From Kalaharituber pfeilii (Eukaryota; Ascomycota; Pezizomycetes; Pezizales; Pezizaceae), in assembly GCA_015179045.1 (NCBI GenBank), contig WHUZ01000003.1, positions 1-64,000 on the forward strand: a stretch of DNA of 64,000 bases. The letters are read 5' to 3'. Within the stretch, counting starts at the first letter, position 1; every line of letters starts with the position of its first letter. A program made the translations under genes and the position numbers. Below are positions 1 through 9,380 of the stretch, one piece after another. The notes below the pieces were generated by a model. That model was not told where the DNA came from and did not search any database. It worked only from the letters and a program-made list of their open reading frames with translations.

Positions 1-289
1 AGATATAGTAGAATGAGTTGAATTTAAGAGATATAGTATTGTATTAACTTATATAAGAGTAAAAAAATAAATATGTACTAGTTTAGTCTTAGTAAAATTT
101 TTAGTACTAGTATATATATATTATATATCATAATAAGTATATAATAATTTCAGAATTACTATAATACTAACTTCAATATTATAAAGATTTATAGAGAAGC
201 TAGAGATTAGCTATAATTAGTAATGCCAAGATTGCATGAACAGTATGCTAGCGTAATTAATGGCATCTGAGTACTGCCAAGACCGAACT
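1..289. other. AT-rich non-coding flank of the satellite block
   Basis: This stretch is dominated by TA-rich words with no plausible coding frame. It mirrors the AT-rich stretch on the other side of the satellite (4440-4860). The composition resembles RIP-mutated fungal DNA, but no intact parent repeat is present to prove C-to-T decay. Confidence 0.6.
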
Positions 290-1432
290 AGCACGCATTT
301 GTTTTCTTGCTCTTATATGAGTTAATATAGTAGGTCTGGCCCCACGGCCTCAGGTGAAGAAGATTGAACTCAATTTTACAGGTATACCAGGCCCCACCTA
401 CCGCCATAAAATGAGGTAGAGTGAGCTGAATTTGACAGGCATAGAAGGCCCAACCTAACAACGGCGTGAGAAAGTTGACAGGTATGGCCGGCCCACGAGA
501 TGAGGCAGAATAAGCTAAACTTGGCACGTATAGCCGGCCTGACATAACAGCGCGAGATCAGACACCATGAGCTGAATTTGACAGGTATTGCGGGCCTAAC
601 CTGCCAGCACGAGATGCTGCAGAATGAGCTAAACTCGACAGGTTTGACAGGCCCTATTCGACAACGTGAGATAAGTCAGAATTGGCTGAATTTCAAACAT
701 ATTGCAGGCCCTATTCAACGGCGTGAGGTGAGCCAGAATGAGGTAAATTTCACACGGAATGCAGGCCCTATTCAACGGTGTGAGGTGAACCAGAACGAGC
801 TGAATTTTCATATAAATTGCAGGCCCGGGCTGTCAGCACGAGATGATGTAGAATGAGCTGAAGTTGACACATATAGCTGGCCCGACATGACGGTGCAAGG
901 TGTAGTAGAATGAGCTAAATTTGACAGGTATGGCCGCCCCGAGCCTACAATGCCAATATGAGATAAGTTTGAGACGTATGGCATGCCCAAGGTACGAGAT
1001 GGGATGAGGTAGAGTGAGCTGAATGTCAGATGTATGGCATGCCTGAACCGAGACACGAGAAGATACCGAATGAGCTGAATTTGATAGATGTGGCAGAACG
1101 AGCTGAGCTAGAATCAGCTGAATTTGACAGGTATGATAGGGCCCACTCGATGGCATGAGATGAGAAAGAATAAGCTCAATTTGACAGGTATTGTAGGCCC
1201 AACGTGATGGCGTAGAATGAGCTGAATTTGACAGGTATGGCAGATCTGACCTGCCGGCGTAATATGTGGCAGAACAAGCTGAGGTAGAATGAGCTGAATT
1301 TGACCTGTAGAGCTAGCCCGAACCGACAGTGCATAATGAGGTGACATTTGACACGTATGGCCGGCCCGACCTAACGGCATGAGATGAGGTGAACTTGACA
1401 GGAATAGAGGGCCCAACCTGCCAGCATATAGA
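290..1432 (+). repeat. About 58-bp satellite array, forward orientation
   Basis: Degenerate tandem copies share the words GAGATGAG, AGAATGAGCTGAATTTGACA, GGTATGG and the palindrome GGCCGGCC. The GAGCTGAATTT core recurs near 423, 511, 569, 627, 684 and 797, a period of about 57-58 bp. Several reading frames stay partly open only because the period is near a multiple of three. Arrays at 1770-2330, 2521-2925 and 3745-4350 carry the same unit as its reverse complement. Confidence 0.9.
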
Positions 1433-1435
1433 TGA

Positions 1436-1765
1436 TGAAATGGCAACCGAAATGGCTATCGAAATGGCTACTGAAATGGCTGCTGAAATGGCTGCTGAAA
1501 TGGCTACTGAAATGGCTGCTGAAATGGCTCCTGAAATGGCTGCCGAAATGGCTATTGCAATGGCTGGTTGAAATAGCCGCTGAAATGGCCGCTGCAATAG
1601 CTACTTCAATGGCTACTGAAATTGCTGCTGAGATTGCTACTGAAATGGCTACCGAAATGGGTACTAAAATGGCTACTAAAAGGGATAATGAAATGGTTAT
1701 GGAAATGACTACCAAAACGACTCTTGAAATGGCTGCCGAAATGGCTGCTAAAATAGCTACTGAGT
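1436..1765 (+). repeat. 12-bp microsatellite block 1 (GAAATGGCTNCT)n
   Basis: About 27 imperfect units of GAAATGGCTGCT or GAAATGGCTACT. Translated, it gives a meaningless EMAA/EMAT or KWLL repeat depending on frame, on either strand, so it is not treated as coding. It sits where the flanking 58-bp satellite flips orientation. Confidence 0.9.
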
Positions 1766-1769
1766 GCCT

Positions 1770-2333
1770 CAGGTCAGGCCGGCCATACCTGTCGACTTCA
1801 CCTCATCTCACGCCGGCAGGTCGGATCTGCCATACCTGTCAAATTCAGCTCATTCTACCTCAGCTCATTGTTACATCTTATGCAGTGGATCGGATCTGCC
1901 ATACCTGTCAAATTGAGCTCATTCCACCTCATCTCATGCTGGCACATCGGGGCTGCCACATCTATCAAATTCAGCTCATTCTGTATCATCTCGTACCATC
2001 AGGTCAGGCCTGCAATTTATGTGAAATTCAACTCATTCTGACTCATCTCATGCCGTCGAATAGGGCCTGCCAAACCTGTCAACTTCAGCTCATTCTGCCT
2101 GCTCTTTGCCATCGGATAGGGCCTACCAAACCTGTCAAATTCAGCTCATTCTGCATGATCTCCTACCGTCAGGTCTTGCCTGCCATTTGTGCCTGATCTC
2201 GCGCCGTCAGGTCAGGCCGGCTATACATATCAAATTTAGCTCATCGCTCGCCGTCGGGCCGTACCTCCTCTTCCTGTCAAATCCAGCTCATTGCGCCTCA
2301 TCTCGTGCCCTCGGGTCGGAACTGCCACTACGC
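1770..2333 (-). repeat. 58-bp satellite array, inverted orientation (segment 1)
   Basis: These copies are the reverse complement of the 290-1432 unit, showing CATACCTGTCAAATTCAGCT, CATTCTACCTCATCTC and GGTCAGGCCGG. With the forward array they form a very large fold-back whose loop is microsatellite block 1. Confidence 0.9.
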
Positions 2334-2340
2334 ATCACGT

Positions 2341-2520
2341 GCCGAAATGGCTACCACAATGGCTGCCAAAACGGCTACCGAAATGGCCGCTGAAATGGCT
2401 ACTGAAACGGCTACCGCAATGGCTAATGAAATGGCACCTGAAATGGCCGCTGAAATGGCTACTGAAATGGCTACTGAAATGGCTGCTGAAACTGCTGCTG
2501 AAATGGCTGCTGCAATGGCT
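2341..2520 (+). repeat. 12-bp microsatellite block 2
   Basis: Same GAAATGGCTNCT unit, and same strand, as block 1, although the surrounding 58-bp copies are now inverted. The left junction carries GTGCCCTCGGGTCGGAACTG followed by CCACTACNN, a phrase that recurs at the left junction of block 3 near 2895-2925. Confidence 0.88.
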
Positions 2521-2925
2521 AGGGTCGGCCATGCCTGTCAAAGTCAGCTCATTCCACCTCATCTTGCACCATCGGGTCGGGCAAGCTATACGTGTCAAGT
2601 TCAGCTCATGCCGTTAAGTCGGGCATGCAATTCGTGTGAAATTGAGCTCATTCTACCTCACCTCACGCCGTCGGCTCGGATCTGCCATACCTGTCAAATT
2701 GAGCTCATTCCACCTCATCTCACGCCAGCAGGTCGGGCTGCCACATATGTCAAATTCAGCTCATTCCACCTGATCCCACACTGTCCGGCCGGACCTACCA
2801 TACCTGTCAAATTCAGCCCATTCTACCACATCTGGCACCGTTATGTCGGGCCGGCTATATGTGTCAAATTCAGCTCATTGCACCTCATCTCGTGCCCTCG
2901 GGTCGGAACTGCCACTACTACCAAT
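2521..2925 (-). repeat. 58-bp satellite array, inverted orientation (segment 2)
   Basis: Roughly seven degenerate copies of the satellite unit in the reverse-complement orientation, with CATACCTGTCAAATT words at about 58-bp spacing. They lie between microsatellite blocks 2 and 3. Confidence 0.88.
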
Positions 2926-3062
2926 GCCGAAATGGCTGCCGAAATGTCTGCCGAAATGGCTGCCCAAATGGCTGCTGAAATGGCTACTGAAACGGCTACC
3001 GAAATAGCTGATGAAATGGCACCTGAATGGCTGCTGAAATAGCTACCGTAATGGCTACTGAA
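2926..3062 (+). repeat. 12-bp microsatellite block 3
   Basis: A third GAAATGGCTGCC or GAAATGGCTACT block, again on the + strand. It ends directly against the GGCCTGG minisatellite. Confidence 0.85.
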
Positions 3063-3099
3063 ATCAATGAATACAACAGGCCGTGATCTGCATTGGACT

Positions 3100-3415
3100 G
3101 AAACCGCCTGGACCGGGCAAGGCCGGTATTCTCAGTGGCCTGGACCAGTGTGGACCGGCCTGGACCGGCCTGATCCACATGAAGCAGGCCAACCAGGCCG
3201 GTCCAGACCATGCAGGCCGGTCCAGGCCATTCAGGTCGGTCCAGACCATGCAGGCCGGCCCAGGACAACCAGGCCAAGGCCCAGGCCATTCAGGCCGGTC
3301 CAGACCATGCAGGCCGGTCCAGGACAACCAGGCCATTCAGGCCGGTCCAACCAATCAGGCCGGCCCAGGCCAACCAGGCCGGTCCAGGCGATTCAGGCAG
3401 GTTCAAGCCAATCAA
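3100..3415 (-). repeat. 19-bp minisatellite, left arm of an inverted pair
   Basis: Tandem copies of a unit read here as ACCAGGCCGGTCCAGGCCA or close variants. It is the reverse complement of the unit at 3484-3735. A collagen-like open frame (QAGPGQPGRSRP) runs through it but is a by-product of the 18-19 bp period. Confidence 0.88.
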
Positions 3416-3483
3416 ACGAATCACTCCACACCTATCCAGGTGAATTGAGGCCAGCATTTACCAGATTGTTTGAGTATTTAAAT

Positions 3484-3735
3484 GGTCTGGACCGGCCTGA
3501 TTGGTTAGACCGGCCTGAATGGCCTGGACGGCCTGAATAGCCTGGACCGGCCTGAATAGCCTGGACCGGCCTGAATGGCCTGGACCGGCCTGGTTGGCCT
3601 GGACCGGCCTGGTTGGCCTGGGCCGGCCTGGTTGGCCTGGGCCGGCCTGGTTGGCCTGGGCCGGCCTGGTTGGCCTGGGCCGGCCTGCATGGTCTGGACC
3701 GGCCTGATTGGCCTGGGCCAGCCTGATTGGCCTGG
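3484..3735 (+). repeat. 19-bp minisatellite, right arm of an inverted pair
   Basis: Near-perfect tandem copies of TGGCCTGGACCGGCCTGGT and the GGGCC variant, with 16-19 bp periods. The copies in the centre of this arm are the most homogeneous, consistent with recent amplification. The spacer 3416-3483 is unique sequence. Confidence 0.9.
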
Positions 3736-3744
3736 CCTGTTGGA

Positions 3745-4350
3745 TTCATTGCCTGCAATACCTGTCAAATTCAGCTTATTATTCCTCATCTCACGCCATC
3801 GAGTGAGGCCCTACCATACCTGTCAAATTCAGCTGATTCTACCTCAGCTCGTTCTGCCACCTCTATCAAATTCAGCTCATTCTGCATCTTCTCGTGCTTC
3901 GGCTCAGGCATGCCATACATCTCAAATTCCTGTGAAATTCAGCTCATTCTGGCTCATCTCACGTCGTCGAATAGGGCCTGCCAAACCTGTCATGTTCAGC
4001 TCATTCTGCCGCGTCTCGTGCCGGCAGGTTGGGTCTGCCATACCTATTAAATTCAGTTCATTGTGCCTGATCTCGCGCTGTCAGGTCAGGCCACCTATAT
4101 GTGCCAAATTCTGCTTATTCTGCCTCATCTCGTGGGCCGGCCATACCTGTCAACTTTCTCACGCCGTCGGGCTGGGCCTTCTATGCCTGTCAAATTCAGC
4201 TCACTCTACCTCATCTCACGGCGGTAGGTGGCGCCTGCTATACCTGTAAAATTGAGATCATTCTCCCTCACCTGCCATATCTATTCAATTCACCTCATTC
4301 TCCATATCTCATGCCATCGGGCTGGACCTGTCATATCTATCAAAGCACTT
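3745..4350 (-). repeat. 58-bp satellite array, inverted orientation (segment 3)
   Basis: The last satellite segment, about ten degenerate copies in the inverted orientation. It ends near 4350, followed by a tRNA-promoter-like stretch and then AT-rich DNA. Confidence 0.88.
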
Positions 4351-4358
4351 CAGCCCTT

Positions 4359-4401
4359 TAGCTTAGGCACAAGCTATATCAAATGCGACTGGGTTCAATC
4401 C
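4359..4401 (+). repeat. tRNA-promoter-like A/B box pair at the satellite edge
   Basis: TTAGCTTAGGCAC (4359-4371) resembles a Pol III A box and GGGTTCAATCC (4391-4401) matches the B box. No tRNA cloverleaf can be drawn because the T-stem does not pair. It could be a SINE head relic or chance. Confidence 0.3.
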
Positions 4402-4439
4402 GGCGCGAGGCGTAACCAGTAGTACCTATGAGTGGCCGC

Positions 4440-5720
4440 GATTCCTGTATAATATAAAAATGTAGTTATTTACAGTTTAGAAACTAAAGAAAGTAAATCT
4501 AATTACTTTGAATTATACTTTATCTACCTAAGTTATTTATTTAGATAAGTTTAGAATCTTTATTATAATTATCTACTAAAGACTTTTTTATTAGCTGTAC
4601 TAAAAGAATTCTAAGAAACTATCTTTATAAATATTTAGTAAACTTGAAGTTTATACTATATAGAAACTATTGTTCTTATATTAATATATAGGTAAGTTTT
4701 TTTAAATTACTATTATTAACTTAGAATATAGCTTAAATGATAATAGTTAACTATAATTTAAAAATATAACTAATAAAAAATAATTTAAAGAAATAAACTA
4801 TGAGTTAATAACCTTATAAAGATTTTTAACTTAATGTTTTAAGATATAGAGTATAGGGCCCAACTCTGCAAGCACCTCAAAATAGTACATGACTTTTTCT
4901 GTTACATGATCGAAGAATTTTAGGGTAAGGAAATAAAGAAATTCAGGGTAATGTTAGCTCAGGGTAAGACTCAGTTAAGTAGTAAACTTAATGTTTAACT
5001 ATTTTACTGTTCTTCCATGACAGCTTCGCTTTGGTGTTGTTTTCGTCGCGAGGGAGCTTCTGGTTGTGGAGTTACAACCAAGAGCTCATCCTGGAGAAAT
5101 GGTTGTCGGTGAAAGCCACCGAGCTGTGATATATTAAGCTCTTGAATTCACCGTGGATGCTGCCACACCCCTCACGTGAAGGTAAGCTGCAGCAATAGAT
5201 CAGGCACTGTTTTTCCTGCCAACCAGGCTACCATCGCGAGCGTTAGGGTTGATATGGCTGCTATAGGCCCGGGGGATGAAGTAACCACATAGGAGAGTGA
5301 GGTTACAAGCTAAACTGTAGTCTTAGTAAGTTTGCCGACGCGATGATCATAAGTTCGCTCCCGGTCTTAAGCCTAGGCAAGAACTATGTATCTCTAGGAA
5401 GAGATTTGCACCTTCGGTAGTGGTCGCTTACGCTGCGAATTCGAGTGTATACGTACCAGGCTGGCGGGCCTTATTATCACAGCATTGCTAGCAGTTGTCA
5501 AAGACCCAGACGTGTTGGCGAGTAACTCGGCCTAGACTCAATTTTCAACGCCTAATACTGTACGCCATTGAGTCCCTGCTATTGTCGAGGGGGTAGCCAA
5601 CGACATTCCAATACGAATAACCTGATATGACCAACCGAATAGCTCGGTATGCGATTAATGATATATAAAAAAAAAAAACCGAATAGCTGATGTGGCATCA
5701 TCTAAATACAACTTATGATG
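4440..5720. other. Non-coding: AT-rich tract, then unassigned DNA
   Basis: 4440-4860 is strongly AT-rich and probably RIP-decayed. 4860-5720 has normal composition, with many stops in all frames and short stretches such as TTAGGGTT at about 5245. No gene is supported. It may be an old transposon remnant, but no conserved domain is visible. Confidence 0.5.
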
Positions 5721-5881
5721 CAGTCGAATCTGTTATTGGATCCTATCATATTAGATAACCTGTCTTATTGGATCAACTTTGTCGGCCGGAGCCAATTGGG
5801 CCAGTGAGGTTTTTTAGATATTTTGTCTTATTGAGTAAAACCCGCCGGTCCCGACCTTATGCGATATAACAGGTTCGACTG
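5721..5881. mobile_element. 161-bp MITE with pogo/Fot1-type terminal inverted repeats
   Basis: The left end reads CAGTCGAATCTGTTAT (5721-5736). The right end, reverse-complemented, reads CAGTCGAACCTGTTAT (5866-5881), so 15 of 16 positions match. Fungal Tc1/mariner-pogo (Fot1) elements begin CAGT and duplicate a TA target. TA follows the right end, while the left flank is TG, so one target copy may be mutated. An internal echo of the end (CCTGTCTTATTGGATC near 5760) is present. There is no coding capacity, so this is a non-autonomous element. Confidence 0.75.
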
Positions 5882-8186
5882 TACTAAATAGATGTCAGTT
5901 GGGCGTCTAGACTGTAGTCGGAGAAGTTGACATCTGACTTCCACGTGACGTTCTGTCAAGAGCTTACATAGCTTACCAGTGTGAATTTACTAGTCAGCGT
6001 CTAGTTACGACACTCGAATTTACTACAGCGATGCGGGCATATATGCCAAAGTACTACTTGAAATTTATATTATTGTCGTTACCAAAAGATAGTAGGTTCA
6101 TGATTAGATGGACTTGCCCGCTAAGCAGGCCCATATGGTCGGAGGGTCGGTGCAACCAGATTAAGCCCCCACCCTACACTATTGTACTCGCGCCCAGCTA
6201 CACTATCACTTCGTCGAACTTAAACGTATGTCATTTGTCCATGAACCCTGAACGAGAACCTTTAAAAATGAGTATCTACTCTCTGGTTCCTTCTCAGCGA
6301 CAACCATCTGTTACGATTCATACAGCAATAACATAACTTAAATCAAACCTACAGTAGCTGCTTGGCCGTCGACAGGTAGCTCAGCTGGCCGTTATTACAG
6401 TATATTCAATCTTGCTTGTGTACTGCATATTGCAATTACTAGCCAGTATATGCTAAGAGTTATCACCAGCAGCTTTGAACATTTCACATACCTCCGGCCA
6501 TGGCTATATTCCCATAACTCCCGGCCATGACTGTTCCTCCGGTCCCTGGCTTTTTCTGAGCTGTGGCTGTTTCACCATTTCTCCGGTCCTTGCCAGTGGG
6601 CCATTGCCTTGCCGCTTTGACACATGCCGACGCTCCTTGTGATACACAGCCGTGCCCGACTCAAGTTTCGTTGCAAGCCGTTGATCAGGCTAAATCGTTA
6701 AATACCGTATTGCCAGTCTTACTGTCAATATGGGTGGATATTCTCTTTACAGATAGATCCTGACACAGAGTACCTTTCTCACCCAATTGAAGACGCCCAT
6801 AAATAAATGGTTTTCCAGCTACCAACTGAGTCGGAGCTGCCCGCCTACATTCACATGGTAACTAGCTGTAGCTCAATATGAAGACAAATCAGGGGGCCTA
6901 TTACAGTCAATTGGTACATTGTCTTCAACTCCTCTGGCCCCCCCAATGCATAGTAAAGCTTGAATCCACAACATGATTTAAAAGTTATGTGTTGCATTTG
7001 CTGACGATAGCCATCATCACAGAATTCTAAACGTAGTTTTAAGCTTTGAAGGGCGTCGGCTGAGAAGAGGTACGTACCCACAAGTATCTCCAGAATCTAG
7101 CTAGATACCTACTTACCGACCAAGGTTACTCACCTCTTAAGTTTCGGCATTTTCGGCTCCTTATATGAAGGAAATATTGCATACGTCTGCTGGTTGCTTA
7201 TTCTCCACTCCACAAACGGCAGATTGTAGACCTAAATTGCACATGCGCGTGCATTCCTGCCCAGTTTGTTGTTCAAGCTTTTGATTTTCACATTTCACGT
7301 TGCGCGCCTATAAACAATATCAGATTGATTACCACTTTCTAGTGTTAGTTTGCAAAGCTTGTGGCACACGAAACTAAAAACATTGGCTTCTCACAAAAGT
7401 ATCTCGAACAGGCAAATAATGCAATATATTTATCGAATGTGGTAAAGTCATAGAATGCACCAGTACCCTAGTCTCGGCATCGGCTCTTAAGCTTGGCACT
7501 AGGTACTAGTACCAGTATGTACCCAGAGATTGCGGGTTACGCTCGAGAACTAGTTATACAGGCAGTGGAGTAATGTAGGATTTCAAGTCAGGCAGGTCAT
7601 GTTCTAACTCCCGGCAGGTGATCGCCTTGAGACAAGCGGGAATGGCGGAGAAATATAAAAATCTGCAGTCAGATATTGAAGGGAAAAAGAAATGACTAGA
7701 GGAAGCCATAGTATCAGGCAATCGATCAGATCCTGATCTGGGCGCACATATATGAGTAGTGAATGAGTCTTGTAAGCATCACTGCCCGTAATGTGGGACT
7801 CATGTTCCTCAGGTGTACAAACCAATTGATTATACAGAGATCCGTTGGGGTGAGTTTACATATATGAGCCCATATGGAACTGAGAGGCTACCGTCGGGAG
7901 AGTCTTTGATTGCAGTTAGGTAAGGTCTACCGCAAAGAATTCTACGACTGTCCATAGCTGTACTCTAAGCGTGCTTCAACTCTATCGATCTCATACATAG
8001 GATTACGATCAGCTCTCTCTCAAGCATCAAAACTGTGATTTCCTTAGGTGTGTCCTGCGATCACAGTCCGCAAACCTTGGCAAAAAGTTTAGATGCAAAT
8101 ACTAACTTTCACAAAGCTCACAAGTACTCCGATTCGGTCCCCAGCACTGGAAACGCATAACACGTTTTGGATTCTTCCGTATTATA
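5882..8186. other. Gene-free intergenic region upstream of the APH-like gene
   Basis: Only short unrelated open frames occur. Around 6490-6600 there is a weak degenerate tandem of CTCCGGCCATGG/CTCCGGTCC words. No RNA gene or conserved protein segment was recognised. Confidence 0.5.
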
Positions 8187-9380
8187 ATGGATCTCTCCAG
8201 TGACGCTGCCATACTCTCGCTTCTATCTTCAACTCCAGTCGCATGTACTTCTGTGCAGCTCCTCTCCGGGGGATACACCAACTCCACCTGGCGCGGGGTG
8301 CTATCCAGACCACTGACGGACGCTTCCACGACGGTTGTCATCAAGCATTCCAAAACTCTCCAGTTCCCAGGCATTCAACTCGATGCTGAGAGAATTGTAA
8401 GCTTTTCCTTTTAACATTTGTGTCCCATGTCTATTGTCAGCTCAATCAAATCAAGCTTTTGTGTTACCTGCTTATTAATGCTCACACACTCCCTATGAAT
8501 GAATTAGAAATATGAGGGTCAGATGATGAAAGGTGCGCGGGAGCATGTTCAAGTTGAGTTCCCGAATTCCGCTCGCATGGGAATTCCGAAAATATACCAC
8601 TACGACGACGAGAACAAAGTTCTTGTAATGCAAGACGGGGGTGCAGATGCTAAGGACCTCAAGACAGTTTTACTAGCGGGGAGCATCAATTCCAAACAAG
8701 CCGTTGTGATCGGGAGAGCAATAGCAGAGTTTGCATCTAAACTTCATTCCTGGGGCAAGACCCAGTCAGAGCTAGTCAAAACAATCCGAAATCACAAACA
8801 GGCCACGACTATATCGCTGTTTGCCTTTTATGACCGGCTGGTAGAGACTATTGGTATGGTTTCAGGGGGCGCGCTCGAGAAGCATCGCGCAACGTTTGAA
8901 CAAGTCCAGCAATTGATGTCCACTGAAATGCGAGAAGCCGTGGACTGTGGGCTCATCCATGGAGACTATTGGACCGGAAACATTATCATCACCATTAACC
9001 CCACGGACCCGCACATTGGGTTTCAGTCGCTATACGTCATTGATTGGGAAGTTGCAAAGGTAGCTCCCACGTTCTTCGACATCGGTCAGATGGCCGCGGA
9101 GATCTTTCTTGTATCATTCTTCGGCAAGTCGCCAGCGGCATTGGAAATGTTGAACGCCTTCTTAAGCAGTTACGACGGCTTCAAGTCGTCGGATGCCCGA
9201 TGCAAAGCGGCTATCCACTTTGGAGTGCATTTGGTTGTGTGGCCTATCCGTATGCCACAGTGGGGGGCGATTGAGCAAAGGGAGGAATGTGCAAAATTTG
9301 GTGCAGACTTCGTGGAGAGAGGCTTAGCACGGGATGAGGAATGGCTTCAAGAAAGCGTACTTGGTGCATTATGGACCTAG
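8187..9380 (+). CDS. APH-fold phosphotransferase family protein
   Basis: Predicted soluble small-molecule kinase of the aminoglycoside phosphotransferase/methylthioribose-kinase-like family; the substrate is unknown. There are two exons, 8187-8396 and 8508-9380, joined across a 111-bp GTAAGC...TTAG intron, giving 360 aa. The N-lobe has a glycine turn SGGYTNSTWR (about residues 27-36) and VVIKH with the likely ATP-binding lysine. The C-lobe has the Brenner-type catalytic loop LIHGDYWTGN and the metal-binding YVIDWE, matching the HGDxxxxN...IDWE signature. The start is the first ATG of the exon and gives a normal N-lobe length. Without the intron the frame hits a stop shortly after SFSF. The family call is firm; a role in methionine salvage or drug detoxification would be a guess. 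Confidence 0.85.

Noticed and set aside
1389..3042. Long open frames encoding EMAA/EMAT or KWLL repeats
   Set aside because: They exist because a 12-bp microsatellite is open in several frames and on both strands; no start context, splice structure or domain supports a gene.
3067..3789. Collagen-like QAGPGQPGRSRP open frames on both strands
   Set aside because: They are translations of the 18-19 bp minisatellite and are open on both strands at once.
290..4350. CRISPR array
   Set aside because: The repeats are contiguous and degenerate, without unique spacers, and the genome is eukaryotic.
6374..6390. TAGCTCAGCTGGCC as a tRNA D-arm
   Set aside because: No B box or T-arm follows at tRNA distance and no acceptor stem forms.
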